Assembly: GCF_001667315.1 (NCBI RefSeq)
Contig: NZ_LZHT01000074.1
Coordinates: forward strand, 52,110 to 116,109
Origin: Mycobacterium sp. 852002-10029_SCH5224772
Lineage (GTDB): Bacteria > Actinomycetota > Actinomycetes > Mycobacteriales > Mycobacteriaceae
Length of the DNA stretch: 64,000 nt
Reading direction: 5' to 3'
The stretch's first letter is position 1. The number at the start of each line of letters is the position of its first letter. The position numbers were made by a program, and so were the translations under genes. Below, in pieces: positions 16,070-24,147 of this stretch. The notes below the pieces were generated by a model. That model did not search any database. It saw nothing but the letters and a program-made list of their open reading frames with translations, and was not told the origin of the DNA.

Positions 16070-18340
16070 TCATACGCTTTTGACCCTCCAAACCCTGTAA
16101 TCCTTACCGTTCCTAGTGCCGTTGCCGCGCTCGTAGGCACTGTTCGGGCCGTCTACCCAATTGGTTAGTACGCGTTGGATTTTCTTTCGGCAGGAGTTGT
16201 AGGCCCCCTGGTTGGGCTTGACTTGGAACGCAACCCACACCGCTTCGGCGTCCGTTAGACCGCGCTCGCCAACCGCCGCCAAGGCGTCCGCTACCGCATC
16301 GGTCCAGTTGTCCGCCATGGTTGACAGGCCGCGCGTGTAATCGTCTATGTACTCAACGGGGTCAATTGGGTTGCCGTACGGTGTCTTAAGCTGCGTCAGC
16401 TCTCGCCGTTGGTCGTCTGGTTTCCAGATGTTGAGCACGGAGCCTAAACCGGCTGTAAGCCAACGCGACCCGTAGACATCCGCCAGCTGGCGGGGCTTGG
16501 AGTTGGTAGCGTTGGGTTTACGGTTGTGGTGGCAGCACGCAAACTCGACACCGCGAGTAGTGATGTGCTGCACCGTGTCGTTGAACCCCATACCGGCTGA
16601 GTCATCAATACAGCTGGACACCATGTCCTTTACGCTGTCTGCGATCACAAGGCCTAAATCGTCTCCGCCAATCTGCATCAGCCAGTCGGCGAAAGCTTTT
16701 GGATCTGAATCACATTGGAAGGGCAGCGCACCGCGCCAGAAAATCAGCTTGCGCTTAAGCCTTTCACGTACTGCGGCATTCGAGAGATCCACCATACGGC
16801 CGATGGATCGCCGAATCTGCTCGGGACGGTCCAAAGCTAAGTACAGGATAGGTTGGTCGCTCTGCTCAACCGGAAACCCTAGAACTTCACCGTCTCCCAG
16901 GCCCAGGCGCGCAAAAACGATCTGTTGCAGTAGCGAGCTCTTGCCTGCGCCGTCTGTACCGAACACCATGGAGCCTTGGCCCGGCGCCATAAGCGCATCG
17001 CTTCCGCGACCCCACAGCGGATCTGCGTCAATACCCGACTCTAGAAAAGCGACTCCATCTAGGCTTTGGTCAGCGCACGCATCGAGTAACTTTTGCGCCT
17101 GCAGTAGAGCGACACGACGCCGAACTTCCTGCCTCTCTAGCTCCTTCTCAACCTCTCGCCCGATTCGGCGCTCTTTGGCGTCCGAGTCGTCAAACGGGTC
17201 ATCTTCTTCGGTGGGACTGTCGGGTTTCCAGTCAGGCCTGTCCCATTTGGCGTGTAGCTCGTCCTCGTTGGTATCTCGTACCTGCCCTACGGCATAGGAG
17301 ATCAGCCGGCCGAACTCGTCTTCGTCCAGATGCATACCGCGTTCCTCATAGGCTTGCTCGGCGGCAGCCCTGATGTGCTCCACGGCGTTGTCCCAGCCGT
17401 AGCGCTTGCCCTTGGCTTCTCGAGCTGCCCAGCACAGCGCGTCTCGGACGGCGTTGCGGGTGCTGGCACAGTCTTTGGCCTGGATCGTCTTGCCGATGAT
17501 CCACAGCACCGCATCCGGTTGCGGGCCGCTATCGTACCGGGCCGCGAATTCGGCTATCTCACTATCGGTTGCGTCATCCCCACCCGCCCCGGTTGCTAAT
17601 GCCGGTAAACCGTCCAGGTAGCTCTGCGGCAATAGGGGAATCTCGCCTATCGGCGGCAACTCGCCTGACTTCCTACGTTTCCCATTTGGGAGGTACAGCG
17701 CATAGCGCCTCCCTGTGTGGTGCCAGCTGGGCGGCGCGGCGATGTATCGGTGATGCCGGTCTAGGAACTCCACGCCGCTGTCTGGGATCTCCTTGGGGTA
17801 GTAGTCATCCGGTACCCGGTACAAGCCGATCCCCGATACCCCGTCGCGTCGAGCGGTGACGACGTAGGTCGGGGGCAGCGGACCCCACCGTCGCTCCCAG
17901 TCTTCTAGTGTCGCCTTGCCGTTCTTACCGTCGTACGCGTCGACGTCGATACCTAGGACGCCGGGGGGTAGCCGTTCGCCGAGCGATAAAATACCGTTGG
18001 TAACGTTGGCGCTACGCCGTAAGGCTTCGGCTGCTAGCTCTTCCCATTCATCGGGGTCGGCGTCTATGCCGTTGAAACCGTGGCGGTGGGCTACCCACGG
18101 GTCTTTATATCGGCCATTGCGTTCCTTTCCGATTGGGATAGGTCCGAGCCAGCCGTTAAACGCGTTAGCGTCTGCCTGTTGTAGCCACTGTTCAAGCGAA
18201 AGACTCTGCGGTACAACGCGTCCGCCAGCCTCCCCGCCGCCGCGTGTTTCGGCCGAATCTGCTACCATTGCAGTCACTTTCAGGTTCGATGGCGGCTCCC
18301 GTTCTGTCCCTTCAAGATTGAGCGGGGCCGTCGTTGTCAT
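16070..18340 (-). CDS. Prim-Pol plus RecA-like helicase replication protein
   Basis: A 756-residue replication protein. The N-terminal bifunctional primase-polymerase domain (about residues 50-245) has the acidic metal motif GIDVDAYDG (Asp132, Asp134), SGIGLYRVP and the histidine-containing FLDRHHRYIAAPPS. A linker with acidic stretches follows. The C-terminal RepA/DnaB-like ATPase has Walker A GTDGAGKSS (461-469) and Walker B LGLVIADS (562-569), then CCHHNRKPN. The C-terminal about 90 residues look like a winged helix. It should prime and unwind the excised element, acting at the adjacent iteron-like array. Its start overlaps the stop of the 84-aa gene (TAATG). Confidence 0.88.
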   Translation of the reverse strand: MTTTAPLNLEGTEREPPSNLKVTAMVADSAETRGGGEAGGRVVPQSLSLEQWLQQADANAFNGWLGPIPIGKERNGRYKDPWVAHRHGFNGIDADPDEWEELAAEALRRSANVTNGILSLGERLPPGVLGIDVDAYDGKNGKATLEDWERRWGPLPPTYVVTARRDGVSGIGLYRVPDDYYPKEIPDSGVEFLDRHHRYIAAPPSWHHTGRRYALYLPNGKRRKSGELPPIGEIPLLPQSYLDGLPALATGAGGDDATDSEIAEFAARYDSGPQPDAVLWIIGKTIQAKDCASTRNAVRDALCWAAREAKGKRYGWDNAVEHIRAAAEQAYEERGMHLDEDEFGRLISYAVGQVRDTNEDELHAKWDRPDWKPDSPTEEDDPFDDSDAKERRIGREVEKELERQEVRRRVALLQAQKLLDACADQSLDGVAFLESGIDADPLWGRGSDALMAPGQGSMVFGTDGAGKSSLLQQIVFARLGLGDGEVLGFPVEQSDQPILYLALDRPEQIRRSIGRMVDLSNAAVRERLKRKLIFWRGALPFQCDSDPKAFADWLMQIGGDDLGLVIADSVKDMVSSCIDDSAGMGFNDTVQHITTRGVEFACCHHNRKPNATNSKPRQLADVYGSRWLTAGLGSVLNIWKPDDQRRELTQLKTPYGNPIDPVEYIDDYTRGLSTMADNWTDAVADALAAVGERGLTDAEAVWVAFQVKPNQGAYNSCRKKIQRVLTNWVDGPNSAYERGNGTRNGKDYRVWRVKSV

Positions 18341-18594
18341 TACGTACGAGCGTCTTTCATTTCTCTCGCCTTATCCGGCGTATTAACGCTCTGGCGTAGT
18401 GGCACTAGGACTTCCACTACCTCGTCCAGTGCGGCCCTGGCCCGCTTGTAGTTGTTGCGGTGAATCCACATCCAAACAGACGCAAGGCCAAGGTTGTATC
18501 GGGAGCGCACTGCTTCAGCTTCATTGATCAGCTGCCACCACAACACCGGCTGCGAGGGATACGGCATGGTGGTTCTGTCCTTGTCCGTGTTCAT
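18340..18594 (-). CDS. Hypothetical protein of the early operon, 84 aa
   Basis: I do not recognise this protein. It is helical and tryptophan-rich in the middle (PVLWWQLINEAEAVRSRYNLG and ASVWMWIHRNNYKRARAAL) with a charged C-terminus. It overlaps the replicase start by one base (TAATG), and the upstream zinc-finger gene stops within its ATG (ATGA). This makes it part of one tightly coupled leftward operon, and a replication accessory role is plausible from position only. Confidence 0.7.
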   Translation of the reverse strand: MNTDKDRTTMPYPSQPVLWWQLINEAEAVRSRYNLGLASVWMWIHRNNYKRARAALDEVVEVLVPLRQSVNTPDKAREMKDART

Positions 18595-19058
18595 TTCAGC
18601 CCTGCTAACACCAGCTGGCCTAAAGGCACACCGCTGTTAATCTGTTCTCTCGCTGCGTAGTGGTCCACCGAACTTGCCGCGAAAGCTTTGGCAACCATCT
18701 CATCGCCAATGAGTTGGCGAACCTGCTCGAACGTCGGGGGCACCATTTTGCCTTCACGCATGAAGTTGCGCGCCTGCCGGTACAGTTCGGCCCTTAGCAG
18801 GCCAGTGGCGTGTAGTGCGTCGTCCTCTGAAACATTGTGCGCTGCAGCGTAATCAAAGGCCAGCTTGTCAGTGTGGTCAAAGAGCGGAAGCGTTAGCTTG
18901 AGGTACTCGCGGTACGCACGGTCTTGCCGTGGTAAATGGTGCTCCCTACCTGTAGGAAAGCGGCCGTGACACGGTTGACCAGGCCTTGCCTTACAGGTAC
19001 TACAAGATACGAGATCGTAAAGGGTGGTTAGCTCTGTGGACGTATTTGACTGTGTCAC
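18591..19058 (-). CDS. Small zinc-finger protein of the early operon
   Basis: A 155-residue protein from GTG 19058. Near the N-terminus SCSTCKARPGQPCHGRFPTG forms a C-x2-C...C/H zinc-binding pattern often seen in phage and actinobacterial proteins. A helical remainder ends with FEQVRQLIGDEMVAKAFAAS. The frame runs further upstream, but GTG 19058 is preferred: it overlaps the previous gene's TGA in GTGA, and the upstream residues are arginine-rich out-of-frame translation. It is coupled at its 3' end to the 84-aa gene by ATGA. It is likely a DNA-binding or replication accessory protein. Confidence 0.72.
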   Translation of the reverse strand: MTQSNTSTELTTLYDLVSCSTCKARPGQPCHGRFPTGREHHLPRQDRAYREYLKLTLPLFDHTDKLAFDYAAAHNVSEDDALHATGLLRAELYRQARNFMREGKMVPPTFEQVRQLIGDEMVAKAFAASSVDHYAAREQINSGVPLGQLVLAGLK

Positions 19059-19384
19059 AAGGTCACCTCTACGTCCGCGTCCTTCGCGTCCTTCTCGTAC
19101 CTGGCCAAGTCTTGTTCGATACGCCTGCGCCGTGCAACATCTCGGCCCGCCGCCTCTGCGGCGAGTTTCCAATCGATCTGCACTCCTAGGCTTTCCAGCC
19201 ACTGCAGAGCCATACGCCGCGAGTACTTGTACTTGCCGGCAACCTTAACGGCCTTAAGCTCACCCGCATTGGCGGCAAGATCTACCTTTGTGGGTGTGAC
19301 CGGGAAATGACACTCGTCAACGATGAATCGGTGGACCTGCGCGGTACTAAACTCCGCCAAGTCCAAAGGGTGAATGTAGGGCAT
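19055..19384 (-). CDS. Winged-helix/excisionase-like DNA-binding protein, 109 aa
   Basis: From ATG 19384 the protein reads MPYIHPLDLAEFSTAQVHRF, then VTPTKVDLAANAGELKAVKV and AGKYKYSRRMALQWLESLGV. The last part matches the wing and second helix of MerR/excisionase-type winged helices (LKAVKV-GKYKYSRRMALQWL). A charged coiled-coil-like tail follows (RRRRIEQDLARYEKDAKDAD). The start is chosen over position 19546 because a purine-rich GAAAG lies upstream and the longer N-terminus has no family character. It may regulate the early operon or act in excision. Confidence 0.68.
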   Translation of the reverse strand: MPYIHPLDLAEFSTAQVHRFIVDECHFPVTPTKVDLAANAGELKAVKVAGKYKYSRRMALQWLESLGVQIDWKLAAEAAGRDVARRRRIEQDLARYEKDAKDADVEVTL

Positions 19385-19612
19385 GGTCGGCACTTTCTTT
19401 GATGTACCAAACGCCAATTCGGCGTTTGGCTGGCCCGCGCCAGCAAATCCCAGCTTAGCCGACCAACGCGCAGCCTGCGCCGCCAGTTCCTCGGAAACTA
19501 TTGGGGCACAGTGCAATACAGCACCCGCAACGCGCCTGAACGGCAATCCACCGGCTGTAGTGAGGCGAATTTTCCTACGCTCTTATACCGCGCGTCGATC
19601 TAGTAGCGGCTG

Positions 19613-19912
19613 CTAGCTCTTCAGCTGCGTTTCGACCGCTGCTAGCTTCCGTAGGAGTTTGGCGCGTTTGGCCTCGACTTCGGCACGCCTAGCCTTTGTG
19701 TTGGCTTTCGCCAGGGCTTTGCTCGCGGCCGCAAGTGCGGCCTGGTGCTGCTGTGGATCAGGCTCGACAACAGGGTCATAGATCGGCTTGGCCTGGAAGC
19801 CTTGATGCCACGCAACGCTTCTGACATAGCCGGGTGAGCAGCCGACGCGGTTTGCGATAACGGCACTAGTCAGTCCTTGCTCGTGCAGGCGCAGGATTTG
19901 GGCCTCGAACAT
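19613..19912 (-). CDS. Helix-turn-helix plus coiled-coil protein, 99 aa
   Basis: Residues about 4-36 (AQILRLHEQGLTSAVIANRV then GCSPGYVRSVAWHQG) read as a resolvase-like helix-turn-helix. The C-terminal half (AALAAASKALAKANTKARRA onward) is an Ala/Lys/Arg-rich heptad-like helix, so the protein is probably dimeric. It starts at ATG 19912. It is separated from its downstream neighbour by 228 bp with no convincing gene. It is probably a small regulator or a nucleoid-type DNA binder. Confidence 0.62.
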   Translation of the reverse strand: MFEAQILRLHEQGLTSAVIANRVGCSPGYVRSVAWHQGFQAKPIYDPVVEPDPQQHQAALAAASKALAKANTKARRAEVEAKRAKLLRKLAAVETQLKS

Positions 19913-19948
19913 TTTGCGAACCTGCCCGTCAGGTGAGCACCCGCGCGG

Positions 19949-20503
19949 CTATCTTGCTCGCTGCGTTCGCTTCGGCTTTGTGGTTGCCCTAGCGTCGTTA
20001 GGTTCTACCTCGTGCAGGATGTAGCCGTGCTCGTAGTAGGGACGGCCCCGTTCGCGGTAGCCGCAGTGTGTGGCGCGGTGGCCGTCGCCGGAACCCATAG
20101 GACACGTACAGAATCCACGACCGCCAGGCTTGTTGGGGTTGAAGGTGCACTGTTGGAACCTGCGCAGGTAACGCCGCCAGAAGAGTAACGGCAGTACGGC
20201 ACCCACACGGGACACCCAGTTGTCCTCGGCGTCCCATCGCTTTATGGCCTCGGCATACGACGGGCCGCTATGCCGTCCGTGGGTGTGGTGGCTCTTGCAG
20301 TACTTGCACCAAAACGTTAGGCCTGAGCCATTATCGGTGCGCCAGGCGTGGACAACCGGGAAACGCTCGATGTTGCGGTCTTCTTCCCTTGCCATAGCGT
20401 TGATCTGGTCCCGTTCGGCCACCGTCCAATCGTCGGGCTCTGGCCACCCTACGGCCCTAGCTACAGCAGCCAAGCGTTCCCGGGTGTTGTCGTAGTACTC
20501 CAT
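19949..20503 (-). CDS. Phage-type zinc-motif protein, 184 aa
   Basis: From ATG 20503 the N-terminal half reads MEYYDNTRERLAAVARAVGW and PEPDDWTVAERDQINAMARE. Next comes LTFWCKYCKSHHTHGRHSG (C-x2-C-x2-H-x-H), a probable zinc site. A second Cys/His set follows: CTFNPNKPGGRGFCTCP and GHRATHCGYRERGRPYY. AAAGGA lies 7 nt before the start, which decides against the longer frame from 20554. I do not know the function. Three proteins with a C-x2-C site lie in this operon (18591, 19949 and 20623). Confidence 0.68.
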   Translation of the reverse strand: MEYYDNTRERLAAVARAVGWPEPDDWTVAERDQINAMAREEDRNIERFPVVHAWRTDNGSGLTFWCKYCKSHHTHGRHSGPSYAEAIKRWDAEDNWVSRVGAVLPLLFWRRYLRRFQQCTFNPNKPGGRGFCTCPMGSGDGHRATHCGYRERGRPYYEHGYILHEVEPNDARATTKPKRTQRAR

Positions 20504-20622
20504 GGATTTCCTTTCAGTCTGCGAGCCTGCGTGCGGTGAGCATTTCTCGCTCACAGGTTCGCTCTTTCAGTCCCCGGCCTTATCCGGCCTGATGTCTTGT
20601 TCGACCGCAAACGCGGTCTAGG

Positions 20623-20967
20623 TCATTCGATCCAGTTCGGCTCGTAGTTATGCATTGCGTTGTCGTCCCGTTGCTCCCTGCCGGTCACCACTTCGCCGGC
20701 TGCATACACAGGACGCGGTTGGGACACATTGCGTTTCGGCGGTGCAGGCGCACCCAAGTCAATTCGGTATCGGCACACGCGCGAATCGGTTGAGCACGGA
20801 GCCGTACGAGACGGTCTGACGCTATCGTGGCTATAGATGCGGTGCGTGTGCAGCGTTTGGCAATGCGGGCAACGAACGGTTACTTTCGCCACGCACCCCG
20901 GCGGCAACTGTTCTCCCTCAAGCGATACAGACAGAACCTTTGCAAGTGGAACGCGATTGTCTCTCAT
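20623..20967 (-). CDS. Zinc-ribbon-like small protein, 114 aa
   Basis: From ATG 20967 the sequence reads MRDNRVPLAKVLSVSLEGEQ, then VTVRCPHCQTLHTHRIYSHD. C-x2-C-x3-H-x-H followed by a later C-x7-C-R pattern (APCSTDSRVCRYRI) suggests one zinc ribbon. The C-terminal third is polar and probably disordered. ATG 20967 overlaps the excisionase-like gene's TGA (ATGA), so the 13 extra upstream residues of the longer frame are not needed. Function unknown. Confidence 0.68.
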   Translation of the reverse strand: MRDNRVPLAKVLSVSLEGEQLPPGCVAKVTVRCPHCQTLHTHRIYSHDSVRPSRTAPCSTDSRVCRYRIDLGAPAPPKRNVSQPRPVYAAGEVVTGREQRDDNAMHNYEPNWIE

Positions 20968-21167
20968 AGCTTCTCGATTAGCTTGTCGAGGTCGCTGCGC
21001 CGCCAATAGGCTCTGCGGCCAAGAACTGCCGGGCGCGGCAATAGCCCCTTCTCGTAGGCGAGATACCGAATTGTCTGCACCGTGCAGGACGTAAACCCCT
21101 TGTCTTGCAGGTATTTAGATGCCTGGTTGATGTCCAGAAATTCGCGGTAGGTCTTTACTGCCGTCAT
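20964..21167 (-). CDS. xis: Excisionase-like winged-helix protein, 67 aa
   Basis: A compact MerR/Xis-type winged helix: LDINQASKYLQDKGFTSCTV (helix 1, turn), QTIRYLAYEKGLLPRPAVLG (recognition helix and wing) and RRAYWRRSDLDKLIEKL (second helix). The size and layout match recombination directionality factors of tyrosine integrases and small phage regulators. It is the first gene of the leftward operon, directly behind the divergent control region, so it is expressed with the replication genes when the element is induced. Confidence 0.75.
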   Translation of the reverse strand: MTAVKTYREFLDINQASKYLQDKGFTSCTVQTIRYLAYEKGLLPRPAVLGRRAYWRRSDLDKLIEKL

Positions 21168-21203
21168 TAGATTGCGCCTTCCCGGGCTGACCGCCCGCTG
21201 CTG

Positions 21204-21271
21204 AGTATAGCCGAATCACACTGCGCACCAGCATGATTCGCCGACGCCGCCCGTCCGCCGCCGCGTATAAT
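21204..21271. promoter_or_regulatory. Divergent promoter region with shared inverted repeat
   Basis: A minus-strand -10 (TATACT, 21209-21204) faces the leftward operon and a plus-strand -10 (TATAAT, 21266-21271) faces the capsid operon; neither has a strong -35. Between them lies a perfect 7-bp inverted repeat, CGAATCA (21212-21218) and TGATTCG (21234-21240), with arm starts 22 bp apart, about two helical turns. This is a candidate operator for a repressor controlling both directions, possibly the regulator at 23159-23809. Confidence 0.5.
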
Positions 21272-21418
21272 CGCATGCACGCGGTGAGGAGCCGTCACGG
21301 CATGTGTTGTCGGCACCTAACGCGAACGCGGTGAAAGCTTTCAGTCCCGTAGCCGCGTTTGCGGGCTTGGTGTTTTCAACGAAACTGCCAAAGGCAGTGA
21401 CAACGAAAGGCTCTCGTC

Positions 21419-22597
21419 GTGAGTGCAATCTACACACAACCCCGATTCGACCCCGACCTTCAATCGCTTCTGAAGCTGCTGCCGTATGGCGGTGAGGGCC
21501 TGGGCTACAACAGTGAAGGCGACGTTCTCGTTAACGTCACCGCTGACGGCGTCGACGTTAACGCGCTGTGGCAAGAGGTCCAGCAGGTTCTTTCGGCCTG
21601 GAATTCCGAACGCAATGCGGTAGCTAGCCTGTTGAGCTACTACACCATCAATGCCGCTGACGCGGTGCCGCAGTCCATTGCTGACGAGTCTTTCGAGCCT
21701 GCTAGTGAATACGGTGAGCCGGAAAGCCTGCGAGCACCGAGCAACGCTATCTTGCTAGGCAACACGCTTGTCGATTACGACAAAGCCGGCCGCTTCACGT
21801 GGAAGTTCCTTAGGGACTCTACAGCTGAGCAGATTCGCGCGGTCACCAATTACGCGTTGGCAGCCGACAACAAGTTGTGCAATGGCCTGGTCATGGACCG
21901 CATGTTTAACCCGGCTCCTCAGTCCAACGAGTTCAACCACACCTGCTACCCGCTGTGGTCCAACGACGGCATGGTGCCCCCGCCCTACCTAGGCAAGACT
22001 TTTGACGCCAGCCACAATCACTACCTGGTGAGCGGTGCCGACGATATCGACAGCGGAGACCTGGAAGCCTTGATTAACACCGTGACTGAGCACGGTTACG
22101 GTATGGACGCCGGAAGCCGCCTGATCGCATTCATGAACCCTGAGGAAGCTGACGAAGTCAGCTCCTTCAAGGCGGGCGAGACCAACAACAACACGGTGAT
22201 CGCCAAGCACGACTTCATCCCGTCGCAGGGTGCGCCTGCGTACCTGCAGCCGGAGAATATCGTCGGCGAGGTTGCGCCAGCGCAGTACCAAGGCTTGAAG
22301 ATTGACGGCTCATACGGGCCGCTGTGGATTGTGCGCACGCAGTACATTCCCGCCAAGTACTTCGCGGTTGTGGCCACGTCGGGAGCGAACAGCCCCAACA
22401 ACGCGGTGAGCGTTCGGCAGCACACCAACGCGGCCTACCAGGGCTTGCGCACCATTCCTGGTCTGCGGCCCGGTTACCCTCTGCAGGACAGCTTTTGGGC
22501 GCGCTGCATCGGCGTGGGAACCCGCCACCGTGGCGCTGCTGCGGTGATGCAGATCAAGGCCACCGGCAACTATGTTGCCCCGGCAATCCCGATGTAA
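21419..22597 (+). CDS. Major-capsid-like protein (HK97-fold type, tentative)
   Basis: A 392-residue protein that resembles capsid proteins I recall from mycobacterial and Gordonia prophages. The recognisable block runs from LRDSTAEQIRAVTNYALAAD through LVMDRMFNPAPQSNEF, HTCYPLWSNDGMVPPPYLGK and THYLVSGA-like residues (about 140-205). Later segments are GSRLIAFMNPEEADEVSSFK, YGPLWIVRTQYIPAKYFAVV and VRQHTNAAYQGLRTIPGLRP. It starts at GTG 21419 with AAAGG about 10 nt upstream. No prohead protease, portal or scaffold gene is nearby. In a satellite this could form or remodel a shell with helper-phage parts. The family call is by eye. Confidence 0.6.
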   Translation: MSAIYTQPRFDPDLQSLLKLLPYGGEGLGYNSEGDVLVNVTADGVDVNALWQEVQQVLSAWNSERNAVASLLSYYTINAADAVPQSIADESFEPASEYGEPESLRAPSNAILLGNTLVDYDKAGRFTWKFLRDSTAEQIRAVTNYALAADNKLCNGLVMDRMFNPAPQSNEFNHTCYPLWSNDGMVPPPYLGKTFDASHNHYLVSGADDIDSGDLEALINTVTEHGYGMDAGSRLIAFMNPEEADEVSSFKAGETNNNTVIAKHDFIPSQGAPAYLQPENIVGEVAPAQYQGLKIDGSYGPLWIVRTQYIPAKYFAVVATSGANSPNNAVSVRQHTNAAYQGLRTIPGLRPGYPLQDSFWARCIGVGTRHRGAAAVMQIKATGNYVAPAIPM

Positions 22598-22644
22598 CGA
22601 GCTAGTGCAGCTAGTGAGTGCTCACCCTAAGGAAGGCTCGCAAG

Positions 22645-22851
22645 ATGAGTAACACAGGTGCCAACACAAACGGCCTGGGCGACTACGACACCCGTTATCC
22701 ACTGGACCCGAATGCCGATCCTGATGCCTCAGAGTTCAGCTGGGGAGCGGGAATCGAGCCCGCTGCAGTGCGCGGTAAGCCGCCGGCTGAAGGCGGGAGA
22801 TATAGGGGCACTACGCCCGACTGCGAACGCGTAATCGGGATGGGTAGGTAG
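22645..22851 (+). CDS. Hypothetical protein following the capsid-like gene, 68 aa
   Basis: ATG 22645 follows GGAAGG by about 10 nt. The product is polar and probably disordered: MSNTGANTNGLGDYDTRYPL, a DPNADPDASEFSWGAG stretch, and a basic C-terminus. I know no family. It lies 47 bp after the capsid-like gene and 2 bp before the 39-aa basic gene, in one rightward transcription unit. A minor capsid or decoration role is only positional. Confidence 0.6.
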   Translation: MSNTGANTNGLGDYDTRYPLDPNADPDASEFSWGAGIEPAAVRGKPPAEGGRYRGTTPDCERVIGMGR

Positions 22852-22853
22852 CT

Positions 22854-22973
22854 ATGACGACCAAGCGTCAGGCTGCAGCTCGGCGTAGGTTCGCACGGCA
22901 GGCAAAGAGGGGTTCCGGCAAAGTCGGGCGGCGCGCGAAAAGCTCTGCACGTCAGCGAAAGAAGCGCCGCTAA
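22854..22973 (+). CDS. Arg/Lys-rich 39-aa peptide (protamine-like)
   Basis: A very short gene starting at ATG 22854, two bases after the previous stop. The product, MTTKRQAAARRRFARQAKRG then SGKVGRRAKSSARQRKKRR, has close to half basic residues and no acidic ones. It may bind nucleic acid, for example within the shell, but it could also be a degraded end of a longer protein. No strong RBS is present, so reinitiation after the upstream stop is likely. Confidence 0.5.
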   Translation: MTTKRQAAARRRFARQAKRGSGKVGRRAKSSARQRKKRR

Positions 22974-23125
22974 ACCAACTTTATAAGCTGGCCGCGCGCG
23001 GTTTGAGTGCCTTGTCCGCAGCGCGCCGCACTTGGGCGTCAGGGTCTGCCAACCGCCCTGGCGCTTAAGTGTTACAGGCACTCACGCAGATGCTGGGGAG
23101 GGGCTGTTGAGTTGTCAAGGTGCGA

Positions 23126-23140
23126 GCCTACGGAGTAGGC
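23126..23140. terminator. Hairpin between convergent transcription units
   Basis: GCCTAC (23126-23131) and GTAGGC (23135-23140) form a perfect 6-bp stem around GGA. It lies between the end of the capsid operon and the end of the oppositely oriented regulator. No T-run follows on either strand, so termination is only a positional guess. Confidence 0.3.
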
Positions 23141-23158
23141 AAGTTGGGCCAGTCGCGG

Positions 23159-23809
23159 CTATATCGCGCCAGTGACGCGGCAGAGAGCCGCCCGGTGCTC
23201 TTTGCTTGCAACTTTCTTTGCCGCGGCCACTAGCGATGTCGTAGCGCTGCCAAACTTCAATTCATCGGCAAGCCGATTGATGTCGAGGAGAAGTCCGTAC
23301 AGTGGGTGCTCGGTATTGCTCCGCGACGTTGAGTCCGATTGACTGTGGCCTGCCGCCGAGTCGGCCTTTGCGCGAGACTTGCGCCCGCTGGACGATCTGT
23401 GGCCAGCGCGACCACCATGGCTCTTAGGGCCATTACCCGATTCCCGAACTTGGCGGTAGAACTTCAGCCATAGCTTGCGGTCTTCTTCGTCACCCTCGGC
23501 AAGGTCATCCCTGCCGCCGTCTTCGCTATCGGGCAGCAGCTGCACCGGTGGAGCGCAATGCCCTTCTTCAGCCGCCAATTTCCATGCGTTGTAGTGGTAA
23601 TGCACCGTGGCGGGTGACACTCCGGCCATCTCGGCGAAGGAGCGGAACGAAACCTTGCCGGTGCCGTTCACCGGTGAACGGTTTCCGTCCAGCGGCGGAC
23701 GGCCACCTTTGGACTCCGGATCACAAGATCGGGCAACCAGGAACGCCAGACGCCAGCCACCCTGCTTGAAATGCTGCCCGAAAGCACGGGCGTCTTCCTC
23801 TATGGACAT
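23159..23809 (-). CDS. Helix-turn-helix regulator, candidate element repressor
   Basis: A 216-residue protein. Residues about 53-82 (VSFRSFAEMAGVSPATVHYH, YNAWKLAAEEG) form a clear helix-turn-helix. The middle is acidic (DSEDGGRDDLAEGDEEDRKL), then a Ser/Arg/Gly-rich low-complexity linker leads to a helical C-terminal domain. It is the only leftward gene at the attR side and stands apart from the early operon, the place where immunity repressors of small elements often sit. Its target may be the inverted repeat at 21212-21240. I cannot place it in a named family. Confidence 0.65.
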   Translation of the reverse strand: MSIEEDARAFGQHFKQGGWRLAFLVARSCDPESKGGRPPLDGNRSPVNGTGKVSFRSFAEMAGVSPATVHYHYNAWKLAAEEGHCAPPVQLLPDSEDGGRDDLAEGDEEDRKLWLKFYRQVRESGNGPKSHGGRAGHRSSSGRKSRAKADSAAGHSQSDSTSRSNTEHPLYGLLLDINRLADELKFGSATTSLVAAAKKVASKEHRAALCRVTGAI

Positions 23810-24027
23810 CTAGCTCAGCTCTTTCCGTATGGACTTGGAAGTGAGTTGAGCGCTCGCCGCCCACAGTAACCCCGTTAGTAGCTAGATGCAACATAAAATG
23901 GCGTGACCTGCATAGAATGTCGCTATCAAAGTTTGCTGGCTGGTGTTAACTTTCTGCATCAAAGTGCTTAAATCGTCTGACCTGCGGCGACAGTTGTTTA
24001 GAACGCCTAAATGCAACAACTGTCACA

Positions 24028-24040
24028 TTGCTGGCGGGCT
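24028..24040 (+). repeat. 13-bp repeat shared by both ends of element 2 (attR copy)
   Basis: TTGCTGGCGGGCT at 24028-24040 recurs in the same orientation at 11118-11130, just inside attL. Matches of 13 bp between two stretches of about 300 and 430 bp are unlikely by chance. It may be an integrase or excisionase arm-type site. Confidence 0.45.
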
Positions 24041-24147
24041 GCAAAAAAACCTCTGCCCGCACGGCTGGTGAGGGGCCAGGTGTCCTTGGCGTCCTCACCG
24101 TCTGGGGCCGGTTTACGGGTTGCTGGTCAGCTGCCAGCCAGCGGTCT

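Noticed and set aside
15780..16091. 103-codon minus-strand frame over the GCGACCA array
   Set aside because: The sequence is low-complexity with no RBS, and repeats every 10-23 bp are better explained as binding sites than as protein.
19385..19546. 54-residue N-terminal extension of the winged-helix protein
   Set aside because: It has no family resemblance, and ATG 19384 with a purine-rich upstream region gives the canonical protein.
21304..21495. 63-codon frame overlapping the capsid-like gene start
   Set aside because: It overlaps the GTG and RBS of the capsid-like gene out of frame and looks random after the overlap.
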